From the NCBI GenBank assembly GCA_963800725.1, contig CAWDCE010000024.1:17800-81799 (forward strand): 64,000 nucleotides of DNA, read 5' to 3'. Both the position numbers and the translations under genes were made by a program. This DNA is from Bog-473 sp963800725 (lineage in GTDB: Bacteria; Actinomycetota; Acidimicrobiia; Acidimicrobiales; RAAP-2). Each line of letters starts with the position of its first letter. Position 1 is the first letter of the stretch. The notes below the pieces were generated by a model. It ran no database searches. It saw only the letters and a program-made list of their open reading frames with translations, and was not told the DNA's origin. This document shows, one piece after another, positions 16,729-24,867 of the stretch.

Positions 16729-17912
16729 GCCAGTTCGAAGTACCCCGGCACACGATGATGTCCCGAGTCGAGGTACCCCTTGGCTTCGGGGGGACCGCTG
16801 AAGCGACCGTGGCTCCAGCGAATCTCGACGTGCCCGTTGACTTCGTGGACCTGTCCCGAGGACCGCTCGCGTACCTCGGCCAGCCAGCCCACCCGGGGTT
16901 GGCCGCCAGACTGGGCGAAGACCGACAGGTGATCGAGCACGAAGAGTTGGCGCCAGTCCCACGGTGTGGCCACGCGCAAGCGCAACGAGCGGGTCGACGA
17001 CGAACCCAGGACGAAATATGGGGCGCTCCCCATGCGGAGCAACCGCCACAGCATCGCCTCGGCGCCGCCACTGCGCTGCTCGAGCGCCCGGCGCCACCGA
17101 AGAACCGACGCCTCGGCAACCGCAAGCGAGAGTTCGCCATAGGCGTCCTTGGCCCCTTTGGACCAACGGCCCTTCAAATATGAGGCCAAGGCCGAGCGCT
17201 GTTGGGACGTGAGGTCGACGGCGTGAGCGGGGAGGTCACCCAATGCCGCGATCGGTGCGGATCGAATCGTGGTCACGGCGGCCTCTCGGTGCGGGGCGAC
17301 CGACCCGAAGAGTTGTGGGGTGCGACCCTGGTTCGCCGAAGTGCTGCGAATGTCGGATCTCGACGCTGCGGCCCCTGTCGAGGCGGATTCGAGATCCGCC
17401 CCCAAGCCTTCCCCGATCTCACGGCGAACGATCCCATAGAGCCTCTGGTAGTGCTCGGGTGCGGTGTCGGCGAACCAGTCGCCCCCGAGGCCCCGGCCGC
17501 GCCGGCCCTGGCTGCCGACCAAGAGGTCATCGAAGATGTGTGTCGGGGACACATTGAACAAGATGTCCGAGAGGTACTTGCAGCTCACGAGATAGACATG
17601 GTCGATCCGCAGGTCGACCGGGGCGACTTCGTCCCCGGTGGCGCGCACCACCCCTTTCCATTCGACGACGCGGGGCAAGCGCCCGCGCAACCCGTCGTCG
17701 GCCGCCAAGAACGCCCGACCATTCTCGAACGCGGCGTGAAATTCGGCATCGAAGGCCCCGCCAGAACGCGTCGTGTCGAGCTGATCCCAGTCTTGTGGGG
17801 AGAGGCTTCGCATTACCGGCGAACGGGCGGCCAACGCCGCATCGATGTCGCCAGCTCCGAGCATGCCCAGACCCGTGCCGAGTTCGGTCGCCATGGTGCG
17901 CAAGTTGGGCAC
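16725..17912 (-). CDS. Uncharacterised protein with PD-(S)xK-like motif, candidate restriction endonuclease
   Basis: 395 residues, no family recognised. An N-terminal region contains VVEWKGVVRATGDEVAPVDL then RIDHVYLVSCKYLSDILFN. P98-V99-D100 followed by S110-C111-K112 at the end of a hydrophobic strand has the spacing of a PD-(D/E)xK nuclease core with Ser in the second acidic place; E84 and D104 are other acidic candidates. SPTHIFDDLLVG follows. The C-terminal half has conserved-looking LWRLLRMGSAPYFVLG, WDWRQLFVLDHLSVF and WLAEVRERSSGQVHEVNGHV. GTG start 8 bases after GGAAGGA. It lies in an operon after a DNA methyltransferase, which suggests a cognate endonuclease; the motif match is weak. 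Confidence 0.6.
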   Translation of the reverse strand: MPNLRTMATELGTGLGMLGAGDIDAALAARSPVMRSLSPQDWDQLDTTRSGGAFDAEFHAAFENGRAFLAADDGLRGRLPRVVEWKGVVRATGDEVAPVDLRIDHVYLVSCKYLSDILFNVSPTHIFDDLLVGSQGRRGRGLGGDWFADTAPEHYQRLYGIVRREIGEGLGADLESASTGAAASRSDIRSTSANQGRTPQLFGSVAPHREAAVTTIRSAPIAALGDLPAHAVDLTSQQRSALASYLKGRWSKGAKDAYGELSLAVAEASVLRWRRALEQRSGGAEAMLWRLLRMGSAPYFVLGSSSTRSLRLRVATPWDWRQLFVLDHLSVFAQSGGQPRVGWLAEVRERSSGQVHEVNGHVEIRWSHGRFSGPPEAKGYLDSGHHRVPGYFELA

Positions 17913-17950
17913 GCCAGCATCCTTCCACGTCGGTGCGGTCGAGCTGGCCG

Positions 17951-18265
17951 CTATTCGTTGAAGAGGGGTGTCAACTGCAGCTCCATCGGGCCGGTTTCGA
18001 CATCGGTCGGGTTGGTCAGTTCCGTGCTCTCATAGACGTCGACGGCGATGCCGGTCCGGTCGATGAACGCGAACACTGCGTCGCCCCATCGTTCCTCGCG
18101 CAGTGCCTGACGTAGAGCGTCTCGCTCACCAGCGGCGAGGTCGCTTCCGGGCATCTTCGCGACCAGCTGGCAGGCCAACACCCAATTAAGGGTGTCGATG
18201 TCTGTGGCCACGAAGACCCGCGGGGGATCGTCGCGGACGACGGCGCAGGCGACCTGGCGACTCAC
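17951..18265 (-). CDS. Uncharacterised 104-residue protein of the methyltransferase operon
   Basis: Starts SRQVACAVVRDDPPRVFVA, then DIDTLNWVLACQLVAKMPG, a charged helix (DLAAGERDALRQALREERW) and FAFIDRTGIAVDVYESTEL. Alternating strands and helices suggest a small alpha/beta domain. No family recognised. GTG 18265 overlaps the methyltransferase stop (GTGA), so it is made in step with the methyltransferase. Possible roles are a specificity, control or immunity subunit; none is shown by sequence. Confidence 0.68.
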   Translation of the reverse strand: MSRQVACAVVRDDPPRVFVATDIDTLNWVLACQLVAKMPGSDLAAGERDALRQALREERWGDAVFAFIDRTGIAVDVYESTELTNPTDVETGPMELQLTPLFNE

Positions 18266-19704
18266 TTGGTGTCGGTCGCCAGTTCCTTCGGGCGCCAAAA
18301 GCCGGGCAAGGGGACCTGGTCTTGGCCCCCGGCGTAGCTGGCGAGGCGTTGATGGGCCGCAGCGGAGAAAAGGTCGATGGCGTCGAAGAAACCGGCCGGT
18401 CCGGTGGCTCGCAGTGCCTTGTCGCCCTCACTGCCCGCACGGGGAAGTTGTGGGGTCAAGATCACGAGCGGGGTCACCCCACGGGCGGCCATGACGTGGG
18501 CTCGACCGAGCATCCGCCAGACCGTGTCGGTCTTGGTCATGCCACCGCGAAAGGCCGAATTGGTCCCCGCCACCTCGAAATGCCACGTTGTCCCCTTGGC
18601 GTCCTTGGCCGTGAAGCTCACGACCAGTCCAAGCCCGCGCAAGCGTCGGTTCGGCCGAACGTCGGTGAATCCGGCAGCCGTCAAAGCCGCCGAAGCCAGC
18701 GTCCCGGCGGATGCGCCCGGGTCGAGACGAGCGGTGCCCTGTCCCGGGTCATCTCCGGCCGGTTCGGCCACTTCCTCCTTCAACCGGGCACGGGCAAGGT
18801 CCACGTACGCGGGATCGAGGTCGAAGCCAACCCCACGCCGTCCCGTTCGGTGCGCCGCGACGACAGTGGTTCCCGATCCCAAGAAGGGGTCAAGGACCAC
18901 GTCCCCGCTGAAGGTGTACAGCTCGATCAGGCGTTGGGGGAGTTCGACCGGGAACGGTGCGGGGTGACGCACACGATTCGCCGACTCGGGGGGGATGTCC
19001 CACACATCGAGGGTCAAGGCCATGAAATCGTCGGCTCGAATACTGCTTTCGGATGGCAAGGATGCGGCACGGCGTTCCTTGGGACTCTTGGCCCGCCCGA
19101 ATCGGCCCTTGCTCGCCACGATCACCCGCTCGGTCACGTCTCGCAGCACCGGGTTGGTGGGGGAGCGGAACGAGCCCCAGGCGCACGAGCCGCTGGCTCC
19201 CTCGCCCTTCTGCCAGATGATCTCGCCCCGAGGTAAGAGGCGCAGGTCGTCTTGGAGGATCGACATGATGTCAGCGGCCAGGCTCCGGTAGGGCTTGCGA
19301 CCGAGGTTGGCGACGTTGACGGCGATCCGCCCGCCGGGCTCGAGCACCCGCTTGCACTCGGCGAAGACCTCGCGAAGCAGCTGGAGGTATTCGAGGTAGG
19401 AACCGGGCACACCCTCTCGGTCAAGTTCCTCCTCGTATTGCTTGCCGGCGAAGTACGGGGGTGAGGTGACGACGAGGGCCACGGAGTTGTCGGGGAGGAC
19501 GGTCATGTTCCGGGCGTCACCGCAGATGCAGGTTTCTCGGAGCGGACCGAGAAGTGCGACGTCTTGGTCATCGTTCACCTCGGGTGCTTCGAAGCGCGCG
19601 TAAAAAGCATCGGCGACATGGGACTCTCGGCGTCCGACGCCAAAATTCGAGGTTGAGGTCGCGGCGCGACGACGTGGTGGCACCGGGTCGACCCTATCGC
19701 CCAC
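18262..19704 (-). CDS. Beta-class DNA methyltransferase (N4-cytosine/N6-adenine) with extra C-terminal domain
   Basis: 480 residues. Catalytic motif IV is TSPPYF (residues 80-85), followed by YLEYLQLLREVFAECKRVL and EPGGRIAVNVANLGRKPYR. HPAPFPVELPQRLIELYT and motif I DPFLGSGTTVVAAHRTGRRG (272-291) come later, giving the order IV then I of the beta class. Residues ~325-480 form an added domain: LTAAGFTDVRPNRRL, SFTAKDAKGTTWHFEVAG, then TDTVWRMLGRAHVMAARGV and PLVILTPQLPR. That layout resembles a degenerate restriction-endonuclease fold (D368 and E377, with Ala in place of Lys). It methylates an unknown DNA motif. GTG start; first gene of the operon. Confidence 0.9.
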   Translation of the reverse strand: MGDRVDPVPPRRRAATSTSNFGVGRRESHVADAFYARFEAPEVNDDQDVALLGPLRETCICGDARNMTVLPDNSVALVVTSPPYFAGKQYEEELDREGVPGSYLEYLQLLREVFAECKRVLEPGGRIAVNVANLGRKPYRSLAADIMSILQDDLRLLPRGEIIWQKGEGASGSCAWGSFRSPTNPVLRDVTERVIVASKGRFGRAKSPKERRAASLPSESSIRADDFMALTLDVWDIPPESANRVRHPAPFPVELPQRLIELYTFSGDVVLDPFLGSGTTVVAAHRTGRRGVGFDLDPAYVDLARARLKEEVAEPAGDDPGQGTARLDPGASAGTLASAALTAAGFTDVRPNRRLRGLGLVVSFTAKDAKGTTWHFEVAGTNSAFRGGMTKTDTVWRMLGRAHVMAARGVTPLVILTPQLPRAGSEGDKALRATGPAGFFDAIDLFSAAAHQRLASYAGGQDQVPLPGFWRPKELATDTK

Positions 19705-19721
19705 GGGGGCGCAGCCCCGTG
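19702..19721 (-). terminator. Hairpin at the start of the methyltransferase operon
   Basis: CACGGGG (19702-19708) pairs with CCCCGTG (19715-19721) around GCGCAG. It overlaps the GTG start of the methyltransferase gene and follows the end of the minus-strand GNAT gene at 19771. It could end that upstream transcript or hide the methyltransferase start; no T-run is present. Confidence 0.4.
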
Positions 19722-19770
19722 ATCCACTGGACGCTCGAGATGGCCATGTCGGCAGTGTAGGGAAGGGGTG

Positions 19771-20214
19771 TCACATCTGATAGACGATGAATGACGTCAG
19801 CTGTGCGACCTGGTCGTAGAGGGATCTCGCTCTTCCGTTGAACTCTTGGGTGTGCCAGTACAGATGCCCCGCCCCCCTCGCCTCTGACTCGGCCTTGGCG
19901 GTCTCGATGAGTTGGCGCCCGACGCTGGTTCCTCGCCCGAAAGGAGCCACGAAGAGATCTTCGAGGTAGCAGTACGGACGGCGTGACCACGTGGTCGGGT
20001 GGATGATGCAATGGACCAGGCCGACTCCGTCCTCGTCCTGGGGCCCATCAAGGGCGATGAAGCCAAACATCTGGCCGTCCCCGCCGGTCAAGCGCTCGAA
20101 CGTCGACTTTGTCGTCGCTTCGGAGAGTTCTTCACGGTAGAAGTCGAGATAGCCATGCCACAGCGGGAGCCATTGCGCATAATCACGGCGCTCGAGCGCC
20201 CGAAGGGTTGCCAT
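19771..20214 (-). CDS. GNAT family N-acetyltransferase
   Basis: 147 residues from MATLRALERRDYAQWLPLW. The acetyl-CoA element is CYLEDLFVAPFGRGTSVGRQ (RGxxxGxx), followed by GAGHLYWHTQEFNGRARSLYD. GHLYWHTQEFN is typical of a GNAT subgroup acting on amino-acid-like or polyamine-like substrates. It is divergent from the next GNAT with a 53-base gap that must hold both promoters. Confidence 0.88.
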   Translation of the reverse strand: MATLRALERRDYAQWLPLWHGYLDFYREELSEATTKSTFERLTGGDGQMFGFIALDGPQDEDGVGLVHCIIHPTTWSRRPYCYLEDLFVAPFGRGTSVGRQLIETAKAESEARGAGHLYWHTQEFNGRARSLYDQVAQLTSFIVYQM

Positions 20215-20267
20215 GACCCCATGTTGGCATTGTCTCGGACCCCGACATTGGCTATACCTCCAGGGCG

Positions 20268-20792
20268 GTGTTGCTCCGACAAGAAGTGCCTGATGATCAT
20301 GTAGGCGTCCGCCTCGTTCATACGGAGGCCTTCGCCCGGGAGGGCTCTGACGGAGCAGTGCCCCCAGAGGTCGCATTGGCTGACGAACTGCGCCAAAGCG
20401 AAGCATTCATCCCCGAGCTCTCCGTCGTCGCCGTCGTCGATGGCGCGGTGGTGGGCCATGTCATCGCCACCAGGGCGACCGTCGGCGTAGAGCGTGTGGG
20501 GGCACTCGGACTCGGACCAATCGGGGTGCGGGTCGCCCACCAACGACAAGGGGTTGGTCGCGCCCTCATGGAGCGGCTCATTGAGGTGGTCGACGTGATG
20601 GGCGAGCCGGTCGTCGTCTTGCTGGGAGATCCGCGCTTCTATTCGCGCTTCGGTTTTCAACTCGCGTCACGTCTTGGCATCGACCCGCCCAATGCGGCGT
20701 GGGCCCCCCACTTCTTGGCGCTGACCTTTGGCAACTACGACCCGAGAATCCGGGGTCGCTTCACTTACGCCGAGCCTTTCGATCGCGTCTGA
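20268..20792 (+). CDS. GNAT family N-acetyltransferase (YhbS-like)
   Basis: 174 residues. VPDDHVGVRLVHTEAFARE opens the fold, ELSVVAVVDGAVVGHVIAT is the central sheet, and GLGPIGVRVAHQRQGVGRAL is the acetyl-CoA loop (QRQGVG). VVVLLGDPRFYSRFGFQLAS is the hallmark of YhbS-type acetyltransferases. GTG start. Convergent with the dienelactone hydrolase gene (105-base gap). Confidence 0.9.
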   Translation: MLLRQEVPDDHVGVRLVHTEAFAREGSDGAVPPEVALADELRQSEAFIPELSVVAVVDGAVVGHVIATRATVGVERVGALGLGPIGVRVAHQRQGVGRALMERLIEVVDVMGEPVVVLLGDPRFYSRFGFQLASRLGIDPPNAAWAPHFLALTFGNYDPRIRGRFTYAEPFDRV

Positions 20793-20897
20793 GTTCACCA
20801 AGTCTGGTTTTGGGAGACGTCGAGGGCACCGCCATCGTTTCGCCACCGAATGTGCTGCACAGAGCCAGGCATTGGCCATCGCCGCCTATGGAGCTGC

Positions 20898-21473
20898 TCA
20901 GATCTTGGCGAGGAAGGAACCAACGCGCCGGTTCATCAACGCCGCGGCGGCGGGGTCATATGAATCGAGGCTGGGGTCGGCAAAGAGGTGTTGGTCCCCC
21001 GGATACAAGAACAGCTCGGCCCGGTCGCCTCGCGCGACCAGGTCGCGTGCTGCCTCGAGGTCCGTGCTCTCGATGAAGAAGGGGTCGGACTGTTTGGCGT
21101 GGATTTGCACCGGCACAGCCCGCGGCCATGGGACACCGAACTCGCTGACCGTAATACATGAGTGGATCAGCAGGGCCCCTTTGGTCCCCGGGCGGGTTTG
21201 GGCCAGCTGTTGGGCGGGCAGTACCCCGAGTGAAAAGCCGATATAGACCAGGTCGTCGGCCAGTCCGTCGACCGCACGCGCGCCCTGTTCGATCACGGTG
21301 CCAAAGGAAATGGACTCGGCAAAGGCCACACCCGCATCGAGGGAAGCGAAGGTACGGCCACCGTAGAGGTCGGGGGTGTGGACGACATGTCCGGCGCGGC
21401 GCAGTTCGTCGGCGAATCCGACAACGCCGGGCGTCAGTCCCTGCGCATGGTGGAACACGATCACTTCAGCCAT
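20898..21473 (-). CDS. Dienelactone hydrolase family protein
   Basis: 191-residue alpha/beta hydrolase. MAEVIVFHHAQGLTPGVVG starts the core, LVYIGFSLGVLPAQQLA carries the nucleophile elbow (G-F-S-L-G, Ser where dienelactone hydrolases often have Cys), IHAKQSDPFF includes the acidic residue and YPGDQHLFADPS supplies the catalytic His. It probably hydrolyses a small ester or lactone in the cytoplasm. No aromatic degradation genes surround it. Confidence 0.88.
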   Translation of the reverse strand: MAEVIVFHHAQGLTPGVVGFADELRRAGHVVHTPDLYGGRTFASLDAGVAFAESISFGTVIEQGARAVDGLADDLVYIGFSLGVLPAQQLAQTRPGTKGALLIHSCITVSEFGVPWPRAVPVQIHAKQSDPFFIESTDLEAARDLVARGDRAELFLYPGDQHLFADPSLDSYDPAAAALMNRRVGSFLAKI

Positions 21474-21564
21474 GGCTCGGCTCCCTTCTCGACGGGTGGG
21501 TTGAATTCGTCGTTAGTTGGCGGACGCCGTCACGCGTCGCATCGTGATCGATGGGCAGGGTCAG

Positions 21565-21930
21565 TCACCACGAGCATAGGCAGAAGGGGTGGCCAATAGG
21601 ATCCGCATAGACCCGGAACTTCTCCTGGGTATCGAGGTGGCGTGCACCAAGGGCCAACGCACGGACGTGGGCTCCGTCAGGGTCGTCGACCGCCAGGTCC
21701 AGATGCATTTGTTGCTGCACCGATGGGTTGGGCCATGTCGGAGCGACGAACCCCTCGGCGCGCTGAAACGTGATGGCGGTACCGCCGCCCGGCGGATCGA
21801 GGGCGACGAAGTCGTCGTCGCCCTCTGGGATGGGCCACTCGAGTAACGCTCCATAGAAGCGGGCCAAGGCGGCGGGATCGGGACAATCGATGGTCACCGA
21901 ATCGAATCGTGGTATGGCTGCTCCCGTCAT
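21565..21930 (-). CDS. VOC family protein
   Basis: 121 residues in one VOC unit: RFDSVTIDCPDPAALARFYG, a central GGGTAITFQRAEGFVAPTWP, then QQQMHLDLAVDDPDGAHVRA and RVYADPIGHPFCLCSW. Metal-binding candidates are His in QMHLDL and the Cys/His near the C-terminus. The product resembles the many actinobacterial glyoxalase-like proteins of unknown reaction. Stand-alone minus-strand gene. Confidence 0.88.
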   Translation of the reverse strand: MTGAAIPRFDSVTIDCPDPAALARFYGALLEWPIPEGDDDFVALDPPGGGTAITFQRAEGFVAPTWPNPSVQQQMHLDLAVDDPDGAHVRALALGARHLDTQEKFRVYADPIGHPFCLCSW

Positions 21931-22037
21931 CGGGCTCCTCCCTAAAAGACATCTTGGCGCTCGTCACTTCCGAATCGATGCTTCGATATCGACCGGTCCG
22001 AATCTCCCGTGTACTCGAGGCGCGGCGCGGTGCGAGG

Positions 22038-22214
22038 TCAGCGAACTTTTCGTGGCAGCAGTGCGCCGATGATCCAAAACAAGGGAATGAAGATCCCGAT
22101 GATGAACATCACCCAATGACCCTTGCGGATCGAGATGACCCCCAGGGTGATCAACAGCACGATGTAGATGGCGGCCCAAATACCGATGAAGGCCCCGCTG
22201 GACGCAATGAGCAT
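22038..22214 (-). CDS. Small two-helix membrane protein (58 residues)
   Basis: A 58-codon gene with two clear transmembrane helices, GAFIGIWAAIYIVLLITLGV and VMFIIGIFIPLFWIIGALL, separated by the short basic loop ISIRKGHW and ending LPRKVR. ATG 22214 has AAAGGA 8 bases upstream. The sequence resembles short PLDc_N/superinfection-immunity-like membrane peptides found next to unrelated genes in actinobacteria. No function assigned. Confidence 0.75.
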   Translation of the reverse strand: MLIASSGAFIGIWAAIYIVLLITLGVISIRKGHWVMFIIGIFIPLFWIIGALLPRKVR

Positions 22215-22363
22215 GATGTCGATCCTTTCGCTTCGTCGTCACGAAAGTAGCCCACGAGCCGGCCGAGGTGAAGGGTTGGAGCGGCACAAGCGACGGTGGT
22301 GAAGTCCTCGGCCATTGCGCGCCGCACCACGTGCGTGTCAGCGCAGGGGCTACGTGGTCTCGC

Positions 22364-22369
22364 TAGGAT
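22364..22369 (+). promoter_or_regulatory. -10 element for a leaderless transcript
   Basis: TAGGAT ends 7 bases before GTG 22377. That spacing puts the predicted transcription start at or next to the start codon, and no Shine-Dalgarno is present, as in leaderless actinobacterial mRNAs. Confidence 0.45.
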
Positions 22370-22376
22370 CGACCGC

Positions 22377-22784
22377 GTGGCCGGGGTCAATGCGACGGGA
22401 CCGGGTGCACCGATCACGGGACTCTCGCACGTGCAACTTAGGGTGTCCGACGTCGAAGTCAGCGCTCGGTGGTACCGAGACGTGTTGGGTCTGTCGCCCT
22501 ACGCCCGAGACGACGCCATTGGCTACATTGCGCTCGGACATCGAGACGCCAAGATCGTGGTGGTCCTGACCAAGGGCCAACTCGAACGAACCAACGGAGC
22601 TGGCGTCGAGCACCTCGACCACTTGGCGTTTGCCGTCAGCGATTCGGGCGCACTGGCCACGTGGGCCGAGCATCTCAGTGAGCTCGGCATCGATCATCCC
22701 GGCGTGGTCCTAGAGGACGGTCATCCGTCCCTGCAGCTTCGCGACCCCGACGGGGTGGCCATCGAACTGGTTGCCTCGGAGTAA
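22377..22784 (+). CDS. VOC family protein
   Basis: 135 residues from GTG 22377: ITGLSHVQLRVSDVEVSARWY, HRDAKIVVVLTKGQLERTNG, VEHLDHLAFAVSDSGALATW and a final HPSLQLRDPDGVAIELVASE. The His in LSHVQL and LDHLAF and the terminal Glu are the expected metal ligands. An upstream ATG is in frame, but the -10-like TAGGAT sits just ahead of the GTG. A possible terminator hairpin follows. Confidence 0.87.
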   Translation: MAGVNATGPGAPITGLSHVQLRVSDVEVSARWYRDVLGLSPYARDDAIGYIALGHRDAKIVVVLTKGQLERTNGAGVEHLDHLAFAVSDSGALATWAEHLSELGIDHPGVVLEDGHPSLQLRDPDGVAIELVASE

Positions 22785-22785
22785 T

Positions 22786-22826
22786 CGCTCACATGCGCGT
22801 GATTGCTCGGCCGCGCGGGGTGAGCG
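22786..22826 (+). terminator. Hairpin after VOC gene
   Basis: CGCTCAC (22786-22792) pairs with GTGAGCG (22820-22826), with a further internal GCGCG/CGCGC pairing, followed by TTTGG. It begins one base after the VOC stop. Plausible terminator, weak T-run. Confidence 0.4.
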
Positions 22827-22887
22827 TTTGGCCCGCCGGACCTCACCCCGATCTTGAGTCTTGGACTTACTGAAGGAGGAAAGCGCA

Positions 22888-23292
22888 GTGCGAGACGCCG
22901 ATCAACGAGGTAGCGCAGGACAAATTGTGTCGACGACAGTCGACCGAAGTGTCGCCGACACCGTCGACCAACTGATTGCGGCCATTGGGGAACGAGGATT
23001 GATGGTCTTCGCCGTCATCGATCACAGCGGTGAAGCGGCCCGGGTCGGTCTTGAGCTACGTGACACCAAAGTGGTCATCTTCGGGAGTCCCGCGGCCGGC
23101 ACACCGGTGATGCAGGCTGAGCCCTTGGCGGCGCTGGATCTCCCGCTCAAGGTGCTCGTGTTCGACGACGAAGGTCGCACGACCCTCAGTTACACCAATC
23201 CCACCGTCTTGGCCCAACGCTACGGGTTGGGACCCGAGCTGGCGGCTCGGCTGGCGGGCATCGTCCCTCTGGTCGAAGCCGTCGCCAACTGA
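22888..23292 (+). CDS. DUF302 domain protein
   Basis: 134 residues. The DUF302 signature is clear: GLMVFAVIDHSGEAARVGLE, TKVVIFGSPAAGTPVMQAEP, AALDLPLKVLVFDDEG and SYTNPTVLAQRYGL. The family has a TT1751-like fold and unknown activity, often associated with heme, metal or redox contexts. GTG 22888 is preceded by AAGGAGGA with 7-base spacing, which is why it is preferred over the in-frame TTG at 22861. Confidence 0.88.
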   Translation: MRDADQRGSAGQIVSTTVDRSVADTVDQLIAAIGERGLMVFAVIDHSGEAARVGLELRDTKVVIFGSPAAGTPVMQAEPLAALDLPLKVLVFDDEGRTTLSYTNPTVLAQRYGLGPELAARLAGIVPLVEAVAN

Positions 23293-23353
23293 GGAGATTC
23301 GGCGTGGTTGCTCGGTCCGACGTGGGTGGTTCGGCCGACAACGTGGCGACCGC

Positions 23354-24091
23354 TCAATTCGCCACGCTCGCGAGAATGGCAGCGAAGGTGTCCGGTGAAG
23401 TCACCGCGAGCAGATGGCCCGAGTCGACCCGGATCACCTCGGTTGGCGCGGGGAGCCGCTGGAGCATTTCTTCCTGCGTTCCCACCGGCACCGGGCGGTC
23501 CCGCTCGTTGCAGACGTAGGTGGTGGCGATGCCTGCGACCTTGGACCAGTGGACGGGCTGGAAGTAGTGGTGCACCGTGTCGGGGACACAGCGCACCGGA
23601 TCGGCGACGAAGGCCAAGGTGGCATCGTCGAGGGGCTCGCCCCCATAGGAGTTTCGCAGGGACTCAGGGTCCTCGGGTGTCCCGGGTAGCGTGATCGTTC
23701 GTCCCTCACGTGTTGCGGATTGGATCGCCATGATCAATCCGTCGCGGTGTCGTTGTTTCATGCAGTCAATCCCGTAGCCACCTTCGGCGGGAACGAGCGC
23801 CGCGTTGAGGACGATCTGCGAGACGCGGCCAGCGAGGGCCGAGACGACGCCGGGCACGACGAGGCCACCAGATGAATGGGCGACGAGCGTGATCGGGCCC
23901 CTCGGGGCTGCTTCCTCGATGTCGGCGGCGACCGACGCGACCTCTTGGTCGACCGAGAGCGTCGCAAGATCAGCAGGCCGGTCGGCGCGTCCGGGTAAGT
24001 TCACCGCCAGCACGTCGTGATTGATCAAGGGCAGCAGTCGATCCCAAAAACGCGCCGTGGTGCCGCCCCCGTGGATGAGCACAACCGTCAT
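23354..24091 (-). CDS. Alpha/beta hydrolase fold protein
   Basis: 245 residues from MTVVLIHGGGTTARFWDRLL. The nucleophile elbow is LVAHSSGGLVVPG (G/A-H-S-S-G), and the catalytic His is in VDSGHLLAVTSPDTFA near the end. The lid region contains HYFQPVHWSKVAG. Esterase or hydrolase activity is expected, substrate unknown. The open frame extends upstream to 24247, but MTVVLIHGG is the natural start. It is divergent from the YjbQ gene. Confidence 0.87.
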   Translation of the reverse strand: MTVVLIHGGGTTARFWDRLLPLINHDVLAVNLPGRADRPADLATLSVDQEVASVAADIEEAAPRGPITLVAHSSGGLVVPGVVSALAGRVSQIVLNAALVPAEGGYGIDCMKQRHRDGLIMAIQSATREGRTITLPGTPEDPESLRNSYGGEPLDDATLAFVADPVRCVPDTVHHYFQPVHWSKVAGIATTYVCNERDRPVPVGTQEEMLQRLPAPTEVIRVDSGHLLAVTSPDTFAAILASVAN

Positions 24092-24207
24092 GGCGATGTG
24101 CCGCAGGTCGCGATTGTCATGGCCGATGAGATTACCGCGGCGTCGGGCACCGCCACGGGCACGGAGGGCTTGTGGGCCCGAGCGCAAAGCACCAGACTGG
24201 ACCGGCC

Positions 24208-24612
24208 ATGCGGACAATCGAAATCGACATCGACACCTCCACAGCACAATTCGTCGATCTCACTCGGACGCTCGACGACTTTTGTGCCGGCATGAGCGAC
24301 GGTCTGGTCAATGTGCTGGTTCCGCACGCAACAGCGGGCCTGGCGCTCATGGAAACAGGTTCTGGATCACAAGATGATCTGGCGGGTGCCCTCGAGCGCA
24401 TGCTGCCGCGAGACAATCGCTACCGGCATGCCCATGGGTCGCCGGGCCACGGGGCGGACCACCTGTTGCCCGCGGTGCTCTGCCCCTCGGTCACCCTTCC
24501 GGTAATCGACGGTCAGGTGGTATTGGGCACCTGGCAGTCACTCGTCCTCGTCGATCTCAACGTCGATAATCCGCAGCGACACGTCCGCTTCAGCTTTGTC
24601 GCTGCACCCTGA
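24208..24612 (+). CDS. YjbQ family protein (UPF0047)
   Basis: 134 residues: VNVLVPHATAGLALMETGSG, then HAHGSPGHGADHLLPAVLCP and GTWQSLVLVDLNVDNPQRHV with a C-terminal RFSFV. This is the YjbQ family, whose members can substitute weakly for thiamine phosphate synthase; the physiological role is unresolved. The conserved His residues (PHATAG, HGSPGHGADH) form the metal site. Stand-alone gene; start at MRTIEIDID. Confidence 0.9.
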   Translation: MRTIEIDIDTSTAQFVDLTRTLDDFCAGMSDGLVNVLVPHATAGLALMETGSGSQDDLAGALERMLPRDNRYRHAHGSPGHGADHLLPAVLCPSVTLPVIDGQVVLGTWQSLVLVDLNVDNPQRHVRFSFVAAP

Positions 24613-24867
24613 GGCGACCCGATCCGCGGCGGACCCGCACCGATGAGCACGCCGGGGACTCGCACCATCGCCCAGCTCCGACACGCCCGTCGCTGGGGGA
24701 GCGGACGACGGGCACTCGCCCATTGGGTGCCTGGTCCTCGTGGCCTTGCGCCCTCGGACTTCCTTTCCGCCCGGTCAAGTGGCCCAGCTCGTCACCGTCC
24801 GCGGGTGAAATAGTCGTCCGCGCCGAGTCGTGAAGTAATCTCGACGCACAGAGGTGGAGGGAGCCAG

